From Rhodanobacteraceae bacterium (GTDB taxonomy: Bacteria > Pseudomonadota > Gammaproteobacteria > Xanthomonadales > Xanthomonadaceae), in contig JACKOX010000007.1 of the NCBI GenBank assembly GCA_024233975.1, positions 1 to 64,000 on the forward strand: 64,000 nt of DNA. Direction: 5' to 3'. A model generated the notes under the pieces. It worked only from the letters and a program-made list of their open reading frames with translations. It did no database searches and had not been told where the DNA came from. Position numbers and translations under genes: made by a program. The stretch's first letter is position 1. Each line of letters starts with the position of its first letter. Positions 44,868 to 55,003 of the stretch are shown piece by piece.

Positions 44868-44947
44868 GGGATTCGAACCCTCGATACGGGGTTAAGCCGT
44901 ATACACACTTTCCAGGCGTGCTCCTTCAACCACTCGGACACCTCTCC
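44855..44947 (-). tRNA. tRNA-Ser(GGA)
   Basis: On the minus strand: acceptor GGAGAGGT, D-arm GTCCGAGTGGTTGAAGGAGC, anticodon loop CTGGAAA giving anticodon GGA, long class II variable arm around TATACGGCTTAACCCCGTA, T-arm GAGGGTTCGAATCCCTC and an encoded CCA. 93 nt including CCA. It reads UCC/UCU codons. Confidence 0.93.
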
Positions 44948-45157
44948 GTGTCTTTTTTGATATTTCCGGCTATCCATCCATGGAGCGCCCGCCGTTCGGC
45001 TTCCTGCCTCACCCTCGCTTGCCGGTTGGCAAGCTCGACCACTCGGACACCTCTCCGGAACTGTCCCGACGGACGCAACTGCGCGCGGGAAGGGGCGCAA
45101 GGGTACTGATTCAGGGGCCAGCTTACAAGTTGTCAGCGTCCCTCAGCGACGATTCGT
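44948..45157. other. Intergenic region between tRNA-Ser and moaE
   Basis: 210 bp with no credible coding frame. It holds the tRNA-Ser fragment, a T6 run next to the tRNA (probably AT-rich promoter upstream sequence) and a short hairpin. No other structure was seen. Confidence 0.5.
45035..45057 (-). pseudogene. Fragment of a tRNA-Ser 5' end
   Basis: These 23 bp repeat the first 23 nt region of tRNA-Ser(GGA) (44926-44948) with one mismatch. It ends in the D-arm and is followed by unrelated sequence containing the hairpin GCTTGCC-GGTT-GGCAAGC (45017-45034). It is about 109 bp from the intact gene. Confidence 0.7.
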
Positions 45158-45589
45158 TCACCCAGCCCCCTGAATCCAGTCGCTTTCCCCGTCCATGTAG
45201 TACTCCCGCTTCCAGATCGGGACGCGCTGCTTGATCTCGTCGATGACGTAGCGGCAGCCGCCAAAGGAGGCATCGCGGTGGCCGGCGAGGACGCCGATCC
45301 AGACAGCTGGTTCGCCGATTTCCAGGCGCCCGACGCGGTGCAGGCAGACGGCATCCAGCAGGCCGAAGCGCTCGATGGCTTCCGCCAGCACCTTGTCGCC
45401 TTCGCTTTCCGCCATCGGGACGTAAGCCTGGTAGTCGAGGCGCAGCACGGCACGGCCACGATGTTCGTTGCGGACGCGGCCTTCGAAGACGCTGAAGGCG
45501 CCCGCTGCCGCGCTCTCCATTCGTGTCGCCGCCCGGGTGATATGCGGTGCCAGTGCTGCGTCGATGATGCGGAATCGGCCCGTGCCCAT
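45158..45589 (-). CDS. moaE: Molybdopterin synthase catalytic subunit
   Basis: 143 residues. MoaE motifs: AAGAFSVFEGRVRNEHRGRA, LDYQAYVPMAESEGDKVLAE, LHRVGRLEIGEPAVWIGVLA and the catalytic-Lys region KQRVPIWKREYYMDGESDWI. It transfers sulfur from MoaD to precursor Z. It directly follows moaD (1 bp), consistent with the heterotetramer being made together. Confidence 0.96.
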   Translation of the reverse strand: MGTGRFRIIDAALAPHITRAATRMESAAAGAFSVFEGRVRNEHRGRAVLRLDYQAYVPMAESEGDKVLAEAIERFGLLDAVCLHRVGRLEIGEPAVWIGVLAGHRDASFGGCRYVIDEIKQRVPIWKREYYMDGESDWIQGAG

Positions 45590-45590
45590 G

Positions 45591-45830
45591 TCAGCCTCCC
45601 GACACCGGCGGGATGAAGGCCACCTCGTCGCCGTCCGTCAGCGGCCGATGCCAGTCGGCGAACTCGCTGTTCACGGCCACGCGCAGCCGTTCGCGCGGTA
45701 GTGCGAAACCATGCCTTGCGTTCAGCTGGTCGAACAGCTGGCTGGCATCGCCTTCCGGCATCTCCACGCTCTCCTGTTCGACGCCGCTGGCATCCCGCAG
45801 CGATGCGAAGTACAGCACTTCAATCCGCAT
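45591..45830 (-). CDS. moaD: Molybdopterin synthase sulfur carrier subunit
   Basis: 79 residues with a ubiquitin-like fold: [20 protein letters not shown] at the N-terminus and FIPPVSGG at the C-terminus; the terminal Gly-Gly carries the thiocarboxylate. The start overlaps the end of moaC by 11 bp. Confidence 0.95.
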   Translation of the reverse strand: MRIEVLYFASLRDASGVEQESVEMPEGDASQLFDQLNARHGFALPRERLRVAVNSEFADWHRPLTDGDEVAFIPPVSGG

Positions 45831-46332
45831 CACCCGCCTCCGCCGTTCCGGCATCGTAGTCATGTCGGCCGCCACGTTTCTGCAGCAGACGCGTCGGGCC
45901 AATGGCCATACCCTGCCCCAGCGCCTTGCACATGTCGTAGATGGTCAGCGCGGCGACTGAAGCGCCGGTCAGCGCCTCCATTTCGATGCCGGTAGCGTGA
46001 CGCGTTCGCACCTGGCAGCGGATGCCCAGCGTGCGCTCGTCGCGCCAGTCGATATCGAACTTACAGCCATCGATCGGCAGCGGATGACAGAACGGGATCA
46101 GTTCGTGGCAACGCTTCACCGCCATGGTGCCGGCAATGATGGCCGTGTCGATGACCGGTCCCTTCTTCGCGCGCATGTCGCTGCCGCGAAGGGCTGCGGC
46201 CATGTCTGCGGGAAACGCCACCGCGCTTTCGGCAATAGCACTGCGATCGCTGACCGCCTTTTCGCTGATGTCGACCATGCGCGGCCGACCGTCGTCGCCG
46301 ACATGGCTCAATGAGGGCTTGTCATTCGTCAT
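45820..46332 (-). CDS. moaC: Cyclic pyranopterin monophosphate synthase accessory protein MoaC
   Basis: 170 residues. [20 protein letters not shown], the helix [36 protein letters not shown] with the conserved His/Cys pocket, and [20 protein letters not shown]. It converts 3',8-cH2GTP to cPMP after MoaA. Second step of the moaA-moaC-moaD-moaE run; 19 bp after moaA. Confidence 0.96.
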   Translation of the reverse strand: MTNDKPSLSHVGDDGRPRMVDISEKAVSDRSAIAESAVAFPADMAAALRGSDMRAKKGPVIDTAIIAGTMAVKRCHELIPFCHPLPIDGCKFDIDWRDERTLGIRCQVRTRHATGIEMEALTGASVAALTIYDMCKALGQGMAIGPTRLLQKRGGRHDYDAGTAEAGDAD

Positions 46333-46351
46333 TTGCTATCCATCAAACCGG

Positions 46352-47389
46352 CTATCCACCTATCCGGAACATCTCGACGTGCTCGGCCTCGCCGACCTCG
46401 GCACGCCGTTCACTGTAGCGGTCGCTGCGCTGCCGCCAGATGGCCGCGAGCGCGTCGGCCAGCACGTCCTCGCCGGCGTCGATCAGCGCGCGAAGATCAT
46501 GGCCGCTGGACGCGAACAGGCAGGTGAACAGCTGGCCATCCGCCGACACCCGAGCGCGCTGGCAGTCGCCGCAGAATGGCGCGCTGACCGACGAGATGAA
46601 ACCAATCTCGCCCTGCCCGTCGTCGAAGGCGTAGCGCTCGGCCACCTCACCGCGGTAATTCGGTTGCAGCGCCTGCAATGGCCAGCGCTCACCGATCCGT
46701 CGCAACAGCTCGCCACTGGGTACCACCCGTTCGCGCGACCAGCGATTGCAGGTTCCCACGTCCATGAACTCGATGAAGCGCAGCACATGGCCACTTCCGC
46801 GAAAACGCTCGACCAACGGCAGCACGTCGTCTTCGTTGATGCCACGCTGGACCACACAGTTGAACTTGATGCGCTCGAAGCCCGCATCCTCCGCCGCCTC
46901 GATGCCGGCCAGCACATCAGTCAGTTTGCCGCGACCACCGCTCAAGGCCGCGAAGCGCTCCGGATCGAGGCTGTCGAGGCTGATGGTCAGTCGATGCAGG
47001 CCGGCTTCGCGAAGCGCACTCGCCTGCCGTGCCAGCAGGCTGGCGTTGGTGGTAATCGCCAGATCCTCGATGCCGTCGATCGATGACAGGCGTCGAATGA
47101 AGTCGGGCAGCCCTTTGCGCAGCAGCGGCTCGCCGCCGGTCAGGCGCAACTTGCTGACACCCAGGCGCACGAAGGCGCGCACCACGGTTTCCAGCTGATC
47201 GAAACTCAACCGGAATGCCGAACTCTCGGCCGCACCATAGGGGAACGCCTCTTCCGGCATGCAGTAGGGGCAGCGGAAGTTGCAGGTCTCGATCACCGAG
47301 AGGCGCAGATCGCGCACCGGTCGCTGCAGCTGGTCACGTACGTCGTCGACCATCTGCAGCGGAATGACCTTTCCGGAAGCGTCGCTCAT
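46352..47389 (-). CDS. moaA: GTP 3',8-cyclase MoaA
   Basis: 345-residue radical SAM enzyme. N-terminal cluster CNFRCPYC (about residues 37-44), the KLRLTGGEPLLRKGLPDFI SAM region, second cluster in VSAPFCGDCQRARVSADGQL / FTCLF, and the obligatory C-terminal Gly-Gly (MFRIGG). It makes 3',8-cH2GTP. Its start overlaps the end of the MBL-fold gene by 4 nt. Confidence 0.97.
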   Translation of the reverse strand: MSDASGKVIPLQMVDDVRDQLQRPVRDLRLSVIETCNFRCPYCMPEEAFPYGAAESSAFRLSFDQLETVVRAFVRLGVSKLRLTGGEPLLRKGLPDFIRRLSSIDGIEDLAITTNASLLARQASALREAGLHRLTISLDSLDPERFAALSGGRGKLTDVLAGIEAAEDAGFERIKFNCVVQRGINEDDVLPLVERFRGSGHVLRFIEFMDVGTCNRWSRERVVPSGELLRRIGERWPLQALQPNYRGEVAERYAFDDGQGEIGFISSVSAPFCGDCQRARVSADGQLFTCLFASSGHDLRALIDAGEDVLADALAAIWRQRSDRYSERRAEVGEAEHVEMFRIGG

Positions 47390-48138
47390 GTCACATCGTC
47401 CACGAGCGGGCTCGGCGGTGAGAGGTCGTAGCCCTGCCCCGCCGCGGCAACCGCATAGCCACGCTCGCGCAGGCGTTCGCCATCGACAGCGGATGCGTAG
47501 TGATAGAGCAGCAGCCGATCCAGCAGCTCGCGCGGGTATTCGCGCTCCAGGTCATCAATGCCGCTATGCGATGGATTGCCGGACAACGCACAGTCGTGCG
47601 CGATCAGCGGCTCATCGAAGCCAGCCAGCACTTCGGGAATCGGGCGCGTATCGCCGGTGAACACGAAGCTGCCCGGCAGGCGCAGTCCGTATGCGCTGTG
47701 TGGCGCGTGGTGGCGCACCTCGAAAACCTCGAAACGCAGGCCGTCCAGCCAGAAGTGATCGCCCACGGGGATCACCTGGAAGGCATCCCAGAAATTGACG
47801 CCGCCTTCGGCCAGGGCGTTCGGGTAGCTGCCAACCCGCTGGTGCAGTAACGGAATGACGGAGGCCGGCACGAACAGCTTCGGCGCGCGGCGCGGCTCGT
47901 CGAACCAGGCCTTGACGAACAGCCGCTCGAAGCCGGCAACGTGGTCGAGATGCGTATGGGTGATGAACAGCGCCGGCGGTGCTTCGTTGTAGCGATCCAG
48001 ATACGCGGTCAGCGCCTCCTGCCCGCAGTCGACCAGCAGCAACGGCTTGCCGTCGCGCTCAAGCACGACACTGGCCGAGCCCAGTTCAACCGCGGCAGCA
48101 TTGCCGACGCCAAGAAAGCGCAATCCATGGCCGCTCAC
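47386..48138 (-). CDS. MBL-fold metal-dependent hydrolase
   Basis: 250 residues of metallo-beta-lactamase fold: VDCGQEALTAYL, the metal motif FITHTHLDHVAGFE (about residues 58-71), HHAPHSAYGLRLPGSFVFTG and IAHDCALSGNPSHS. It resembles RNase Z/PhnP-like hydrolases. Its substrate is unknown. It overlaps both moaA and kdkA by 4 nt, but nothing suggests a molybdopterin role; it may simply be co-transcribed. Confidence 0.85.
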   Translation of the reverse strand: MSGHGLRFLGVGNAAAVELGSASVVLERDGKPLLLVDCGQEALTAYLDRYNEAPPALFITHTHLDHVAGFERLFVKAWFDEPRRAPKLFVPASVIPLLHQRVGSYPNALAEGGVNFWDAFQVIPVGDHFWLDGLRFEVFEVRHHAPHSAYGLRLPGSFVFTGDTRPIPEVLAGFDEPLIAHDCALSGNPSHSGIDDLEREYPRELLDRLLLYHYASAVDGERLRERGYAVAAAGQGYDLSPPSPLVDDVT

Positions 48139-48956
48139 GCCGCGTCACCCCGCACATGCCGGCAGGCGCTGATCAGCGCTGACCAGGCCGCGTCAAAACC
48201 TTTGGCTTCAGCGGCGCCCAGTTTCGTCAGTGAACGCAGCAGCCGCGCCAAGTTGGCGTCCTGCCAGCCAGCCGCCGGGCGCAGGATCTGGCCGCGGTCG
48301 AAGTCGATCAACCAGACGCCACCATCGCGGTCATCGCTGCCATCAAGAAGGATGTTGTGCGCGTTGAGGTCGGCATGGAAGGCACCGGCCTTCTGGAAGC
48401 GCCCCAGCGTCCTGCCAAGGCGCGGCCAGAGCTCGGCATCGGAAATGGCGTCCGGCAGGCATTGCGCCAACGTTGTAGCGCGAGGCACGCGCTCGATCAG
48501 GATGTCACCGCGATAAAACAGGCCGCTGCGCCGGTAGCGCGCCGCCAACGGCTTCGGCACGGGCAACCCGCGCCGGCAGAGCGACTGCATCAGCCGGAAC
48601 TCGTGGAAGGGCCGGCTCTGCTCGCTGCCGCGCCAGAAATAGCGGTCGCCCATGAGCTTCGCCATCAGGCCACCCCGACGGTAGTGCCGCAGCACGGCCC
48701 TGATCGGCCCACTGCGGCCTTCGCCGTCCACGAACCACACCGCGCCGCGCCCGCCGCGGCCACCTTCCCGCGACCGGGACTGCCAATGGTCCGGATCGAA
48801 CACGGCGTCGGCGCCCGCTGCGATACCATTCGCATCGACCAGGCCAAGGTCGATCAGGTCAGGATCGAACAGCATGGCGCCGTCACGCAGACCGCGACGC
48901 TCGGCGTGAAGGCCCTTGCCGGCATCAGCCGCCATGCGCGACACCCGATGTCCCAC
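48135..48956 (-). CDS. kdkA: 3-deoxy-D-manno-octulosonic acid kinase
   Basis: 273 residues of protein-kinase-like fold. Motifs: YFWRGSEQSRPFHEFRLMQS, GLPVPKPLAARYRRSGLFYR, GAFHADLNAHNILLDGS (catalytic loop) and VWLIDFDRGQILRPAAGW (metal-binding DFD). KdkA phosphorylates Kdo in single-Kdo lipopolysaccharides, as in Xanthomonas and Haemophilus. Divergent from the heptosyltransferase gene. Confidence 0.93.
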   Translation of the reverse strand: MGHRVSRMAADAGKGLHAERRGLRDGAMLFDPDLIDLGLVDANGIAAGADAVFDPDHWQSRSREGGRGGRGAVWFVDGEGRSGPIRAVLRHYRRGGLMAKLMGDRYFWRGSEQSRPFHEFRLMQSLCRRGLPVPKPLAARYRRSGLFYRGDILIERVPRATTLAQCLPDAISDAELWPRLGRTLGRFQKAGAFHADLNAHNILLDGSDDRDGGVWLIDFDRGQILRPAAGWQDANLARLLRSLTKLGAAEAKGFDAAWSALISACRHVRGDAA

Positions 48957-49026
48957 GAACCCGACGATTTTTCAGCTTGCAGCTCATGGAAGGATTCTAG
49001 CAGCGCACTCCGCCTGCCACGCGCCG

Positions 49027-50124
49027 ATGAACAACGACTCGACCGCAACCCCGCCTCGATCCATCTGCCTGCTGCGCCTGTCCGCGCTGGGTGACGTCAC
49101 CCACGTCCTACCGCTGGTGCGGCGCATCCAGTCGGCCTGGCCGGACACCAAGCTGACCTGGGTTATCGGGAAGCTGGAGCATCGGCTGCTGGGCGAACTG
49201 CCCGGCATCGAGTTCATCGTCTTCGACAAGAAGGACGGCTGGCGTGGCATCCAGGCCATCCGCCGGCAACTGCGGGGGCGCCGCTTCGACGCCCTGCTCA
49301 ACCTGCAGATCGCCATCCGCGCCAACCTGCTGTCGACGGCGATACCGGCGAAGCGACGCATCGGCTACGACCGCGCCCGCTCCAAGGACCTGCACGGCCT
49401 GTTCATCAACGAGCGTATCGCCGCGCGCAGTGGTCAGCATGTGCTGGATGCGCTGGACAGCTTCCTCGAACCGCTGGGCCTGCCGCCACGCGGCGTGCCC
49501 GGCTCCCGCGTCGGCGCGCCCGTGTGGGACCTGCCGATTCCCGACGAAGCCCACGCTTTTGCCGCGGAAACACTGCCCGGCGATCAGCCCACGCTGCTGA
49601 TCAGCCCCTGCGCCAGCCACACGCTGCGCAACTGGCATGCCGAAGGCTATGCGGCGGTCGCCGACCATGCGGTGCGCGAACACGGTTGGCGCGTGCTGCT
49701 CTGCGGTGGGCGCAGCCAGCTTGAGCGCGACACCGGCGACGCCATCATCAAGGCAATGACGCAGCCGGCCATCGACCTGATCGCCAAGGACACGCTGCCG
49801 CAGCTGCTGGCCTTCTTGCTGCGCGCCGACCTGGTGATGACACCGGATTCCGGCCCCATGCACATGGCCAACGCGGTCGGAAGCAAGGTGATGGGCCTGC
49901 ATGCCGCCAGCAACCCGGATCGCAGCGGCCCCTACTCCGACCGCCGCTTCTGCGTGAACCGCTACGACGATGCCGCGCGCAAGTTCAAGGGCAAACCCGC
50001 CAACGAGCTGAAATGGGGTACCAAGATCGAGCATCCGGGCGTGATGGACCTGATCACGGAGGGCGATGCCATCGCGGCTTTCGAGCGCTTCATCGACTGG
50101 CAGCGCGAGAATCCGAAAGCCTGA
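49027..50124 (+). CDS. GT9-family LPS heptosyltransferase
   Basis: 365 residues from ATG 49027. GT9 signatures: ICLLRLSALGDVTHVLPLVR, TWVIGKLEHRLLGELPGIEF, AKRRIGYDRARSKDLHGLFI, LLISPCASHTLRNWH and ADLVMTPDSGPMHMANAVGS. It adds ADP-heptose to inner-core LPS, most like WaaC/heptosyltransferase I. It pairs logically with kdkA, which is transcribed away. Confidence 0.92.
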   Translation: MNNDSTATPPRSICLLRLSALGDVTHVLPLVRRIQSAWPDTKLTWVIGKLEHRLLGELPGIEFIVFDKKDGWRGIQAIRRQLRGRRFDALLNLQIAIRANLLSTAIPAKRRIGYDRARSKDLHGLFINERIAARSGQHVLDALDSFLEPLGLPPRGVPGSRVGAPVWDLPIPDEAHAFAAETLPGDQPTLLISPCASHTLRNWHAEGYAAVADHAVREHGWRVLLCGGRSQLERDTGDAIIKAMTQPAIDLIAKDTLPQLLAFLLRADLVMTPDSGPMHMANAVGSKVMGLHAASNPDRSGPYSDRRFCVNRYDDAARKFKGKPANELKWGTKIEHPGVMDLITEGDAIAAFERFIDWQRENPKA

Positions 50125-50195
50125 TCGAACCGCCTTAACCCCGACGACACCGGGCGCCCGTTACACCGGACGCACACCCCAACCGGAGTCGTCCC

Positions 50196-52106
50196 ATGCA
50201 GCGCCAGTCGTCCAACCTGTCCACCCATCCCCTCTGCTTCGCCGTCGCCCTCGCCCTGACCGCGCTGGCCGGCTGCTCGACCAGCAGCGTCGAGCGCCAG
50301 CAGGTCGCTGGAACCGCAACAGGCCAGTTCAAGGACGATGGCCGCCTTGATCGCGATGAAGGCAAGACCGAGCTCGACAGTGTCGCAGTTGGCGGCGCAC
50401 GACGCGCACGCGAGGAAGAGCGCGCGGCCAACGAGATGCCGCCGCCCGCACCAATCGTCTTCGATGAACCGTCGGCGATGGCCATCGAAGCGCCGCCGCC
50501 AGCTCCTCCGGCTCCGCCGTATCCCTCGCCTGCCCGAGTCCAACTTGCGGCAAAGCAGGTAGCTGGAAACATCCAGTCTGCGCCGTCTGCTCCTGCGGGA
50601 ATCAACCCGATTGACGTCTCATCGGTGGAGTCGTCAACAATCCTCGCGACCAACGACCAGATTCTCGCCGGCGAGAAATACGCCGTTGTCGAGGAAAACC
50701 CCATCGTCGCCACGGTCCAGCAGCCCACGTCCACCTTCTCCATCGACGTCGACACCGGCAGCTACAGCAACATTCGCCGCATGCTGAACCAGGGCATGCT
50801 GCCGCCGCCGGCCGCGGTGCGCGCCGAGGAGATGATCAACTACTTCGACTACGACTACGCGCCGTCGACGCGCGCTGACCGTCCGTTCTCGGTGACCACC
50901 GAACTGGCGACCGCACCCTGGAGCAGCCAGCGCCAGCTGCTGCTGGTCGGCATCAAAGGCTACCAGGTCGCGCCGGACAAGATCCCGGCTTCGAACATGG
51001 TGCTGCTGATCGACACGTCGGGATCGATGCAGAGCGCCGACAAGATCGGTCTGCTGAAAGAGTCGCTGTCGCTGCTGATCGCGCAGATGCGGCCGCAGGA
51101 TCGCCTCGCCATCGTCACCTATGCCGGCAACGCCGGACTGGTGCTGCCCTCCACCACCGGCAAGGAGCGCGGCAAGATGCTGGCAGCGCTGGATCGCCTC
51201 GAAGCCGGCGGATCCACCAACGGCGCAGCGGGTATCGAGCTGGCCTACGACATCGCGCGCGATCACTTCATCGACGGCGGCGTGAACCGCGTGGTGCTGG
51301 CCACCGACGGCGACTTCAACGTCGGCACCACCAGCGTCGACGCGCTGAAGAAGATGGTCGAGGTCGAGCGCGAGGATGGCATCGCACTGACCACCTTCGG
51401 CTTCGGCCAGGGCAATTACAACGACGAACTGGCAGAGCAGCTGGCCGACATCGGCAACGGCAACCACGCCTACATCGACATGCTGGAGGAAGGCCAGAAG
51501 GTGCTGGTCGACGAGCTCAGCTCGACCATGCTGACCATCGCAAAGGACGTGAAGATCCAGGTCGAATTCAATCCGGCGGTGGTTTCGGAATATCGCCTGA
51601 TCGGCTACGAGAACCGCCGCCTGCGCAACGAGGACTTCGCCAACGACAAGATCGACGCCGGCGAGATTGGCGCGGGACACGACGTGACGGCGCTGTATGA
51701 AATCGCGCTGGTCGGTTCCGGCGGCGATCGCCTGCCAGAAGCGGATCACGACAAGGTTGCCGAAGCCAATCCGTTCAAGCGCGGCGAACTCGGCGAATTG
51801 CGACTGCGCTTCAAGGCACCAGATGGTGACGAGAGCGAACTGATCACCCAGCCGCTGCCGCGCCGCGTCAACGCCGACATGTCGAGCCCGCGCATCGGCT
51901 TTGCCACCGCCGTCGCCGCGTTCGCCGAGGTGCTCAAGGGCAGCGAGCGGATCGATGGCTTCAACCTGGACCAGGTGGCCGAGCTGGCGCGGGGCTCGCG
52001 CGGCAGCGACCCGTTCGGCTATCGCATCGCATTCCTGTCGATGCTCGACCAGGCTGCCGTGCTGAAGAGCGCTGATGAAGCACGGCTCAGCCAGGTCGCG
52101 GAATGA
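50196..52106 (+). CDS. vWA-domain lipoprotein (YfbK-like) with Pro-rich module
   Basis: 636 residues. Lipoprotein signal ALALTALAGC (Cys at about 27). A charged region is followed by a Pro-rich block (EMPPPAPIVFDEPSAMAIEA, then PPPAPPAPPYPSPARVQ; about 83-120) and INPIDVSSVESS. The von Willebrand-like N-terminal DVDTGSYSNIRRMLNQG, the MIDAS LLIDTSGSMQSADKIGLLKE and a DUF3520-like C-terminal region make up the rest (about 230-636). Outer-membrane or periplasmic, probably a surface or adhesion protein. It is followed by an ECF sigma factor and a membrane protein sharing its modules. Confidence 0.9.
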   Translation: MQRQSSNLSTHPLCFAVALALTALAGCSTSSVERQQVAGTATGQFKDDGRLDRDEGKTELDSVAVGGARRAREEERAANEMPPPAPIVFDEPSAMAIEAPPPAPPAPPYPSPARVQLAAKQVAGNIQSAPSAPAGINPIDVSSVESSTILATNDQILAGEKYAVVEENPIVATVQQPTSTFSIDVDTGSYSNIRRMLNQGMLPPPAAVRAEEMINYFDYDYAPSTRADRPFSVTTELATAPWSSQRQLLLVGIKGYQVAPDKIPASNMVLLIDTSGSMQSADKIGLLKESLSLLIAQMRPQDRLAIVTYAGNAGLVLPSTTGKERGKMLAALDRLEAGGSTNGAAGIELAYDIARDHFIDGGVNRVVLATDGDFNVGTTSVDALKKMVEVEREDGIALTTFGFGQGNYNDELAEQLADIGNGNHAYIDMLEEGQKVLVDELSSTMLTIAKDVKIQVEFNPAVVSEYRLIGYENRRLRNEDFANDKIDAGEIGAGHDVTALYEIALVGSGGDRLPEADHDKVAEANPFKRGELGELRLRFKAPDGDESELITQPLPRRVNADMSSPRIGFATAVAAFAEVLKGSERIDGFNLDQVAELARGSRGSDPFGYRIAFLSMLDQAAVLKSADEARLSQVAE

Positions 52107-52201
52107 GTCATCGCCGCCCGGAGCCAGCGGGCTCCGGGCGGCGCACCAGGATGATCCAGCCGGCCTTATCTTCGGCGCACGAATCCCTTACGCTGGCGGC
52201 G

Positions 52202-52746
52202 ATGTCTACCGACAGCGCCGACGAGGATCTGATGCTGGCCTACGGTCGCGGCGATGCCGCGGCCTTCGATGTGCTGTATGAGCGCCACCGTGGTCCGCTG
52301 TTTCGCTTCCTGCTACGCGGAATATCGAACCGGGCTACGGCGGAAGAGTGTTTCCAGGAGGTCTGGGGACGCGTGATCGGCGCGCGGGAGCGCTACCGGC
52401 CCGAGGCCAAGTTCACCACCTGGCTGTACCAGATCGCCAACAACCTGTTGATCGACCAGTACCGCCGCGCACGACCGGAAACCGACGGCGAGGCGGCAGA
52501 AGCCATCTTCGAGCGCAGCGAATCGGACGAGGCGCAGCCGGAACAGGCGCTGTCCGATTTCGAGCAGCGCCGCCGCTTCCAACTGGTGCTGGAGGAGCTG
52601 CCGGACGAGCAGCGCATCGCAATCCAGTTGCGGCTGGAACAGGAGTTGTCGTTGGAGGAAATCGGCCGCATTACTGAAGCAGGCCGGGAAACCGTGAAAT
52701 CGCGGATCCGCTATGCACTGGCGCGCATCCGCAAGGCATTTGACCC

Positions 52747-52750
<4 letters not shown>
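52202..52750 (+). CDS. ECF-family RNA polymerase sigma factor
   Basis: 182 residues from ATG 52202 (MSTDSADEDLMLAYGRGDAA). Region 2 (AFDVLYERHRGPLFRFLLRG, TAEECFQEVWGRVIGARERY, FTTWLYQIANNLLIDQYRRA) and region 4 (RRFQLVLEELPDEQRIAIQL, EEIGRITEAGRETVKSRIRY). Separate from the stress sigma at 8.1 kb. Its stop overlaps the start of the next gene as ATGA. A longer open frame reaches 52103 without stop. Confidence 0.9.
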
Positions 52751-54119
<1,369 letters not shown>

Positions 54120-54123
<4 letters not shown>

Positions 54124-54740
54124 GCGATGCGCTGACGCCGTCGGGTGATATCCGCACGCTTGCCGCAGTCGCTTCGCTGGACGTCGAGATCAAGCGCAGT
54201 CGTTTCCTGGCGCAGGCTGTCCGCTGTGACAACGCCGACGAAGCACTGGCCTGGCTGGCCGAAGTCAGTGATCCTCACGCCACGCATAACTGCTGGGCAT
54301 ATCGCATCGGACAGCAATATCGGTTCAACGACGATGGCGAACCCGGCGGCAGCGCCGGCCGCCCGATCCTCGCCGCCATCGAAGGGCAAGGTCTGGATCA
54401 TGTCGTCGCGGTGGTGACGCGCTGGTATGGCGGCGTGAAGCTGGGCGTTGGCGGACTGGTTCGCGCCTATGGCGGCAGCGTGGCGCAATGCCTGCAGCAG
54501 GCCGAACAGACGGTGTTGATCGCCAAGACGCTGCTCGACATCCACTGCGAGTTCGCGCTGGAACCTTCGCTGCGACAGCTGATTGGCCAGCTTGATGGCG
54601 ACATCGATGACGTCAGCTATGGCAGCGATGGCATCACGCTGCTTGTTCGCGTGCCGATGCCGCAGCTCGACGCTCTCGGCGAACAACTGCGCGACATGAG
54701 CCGTGGGCAGGCAACCCTGCGCAAGATCGACAAAGCCTGA
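54120..54740 (+). CDS. yigZ: YigZ/IMPACT-family protein
   Basis: 206 residues. IMPACT N-terminal domain motifs: DVEIKRSRFLAQAVRCDNAD, ATHNCWAYRIGQQYRFNDDG, EPGGSAGRPILAAIEGQGLD, VVAVVTRWYGGVKLGVGGLVRAYG, followed by a C-terminal ferredoxin-like domain. Probable translation-factor-binding protein, role not settled. Overlaps the previous stop by 4 nt; may be fortuitously in the same operon. Confidence 0.9.
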
Positions 54741-54746
54741 AAAGCA

Positions 54747-54771
54747 AACGCCCCGCACTGGGCGGGGCGTT
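54747..54771 (-). terminator. Rho-independent terminator between yigZ and cspA
   Basis: A 10-bp stem, AACGCCCCGC / GCGGGGCGTT, with a 5-nt loop. On the minus strand it is followed by TGCTTTT, so it is a proper terminator for cspA; on the plus strand it may also stop yigZ without a U-tract. Confidence 0.8.
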
Positions 54772-54796
54772 CCGAACATGATCGGTCAACGACGAC

Positions 54797-55003
54797 CTAC
54801 TGGACGATGGTAACGCCCGCAGCCTGCGCGCCCTTCGGGCCCTGCACGATCTCGAAGCTCACCCGCTGGCCTTCCTGCAGCGTGCGGAAGCCCTGCGAAT
54901 TGATGGCGGAGAAATGGACGAACACGTCGTCGCTGCCATCCTCGGGAGCAATGAAGCCAAAACCCTTGGCGTCGTTAAACCACTTCACGGTACCGAAACT
55001 CAT
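54797..55003 (-). CDS. cspA: Cold-shock protein, CspA family
   Basis: 68 residues: [20 protein letters not shown] with RNP1 KGFGFI and RNP2 [26 protein letters not shown]. Single-stranded RNA/DNA-binding chaperone. An upstream Met (55009) is possible. AGAGGTTG lies upstream. Preceded by a roughly 280-nt leader with a 17-bp inverted repeat. Confidence 0.95.
   Translation of the reverse strand: MSFGTVKWFNDAKGFGFIAPEDGSDDVFVHFSAINSQGFRTLQEGQRVSFEIVQGPKGAQAAGVTIVQ

Noticed and set aside
50634..51749. 371-residue minus-strand frame opposite the vWA gene
   Set aside because: Low-complexity shadow of a protein with a clear MIDAS motif.
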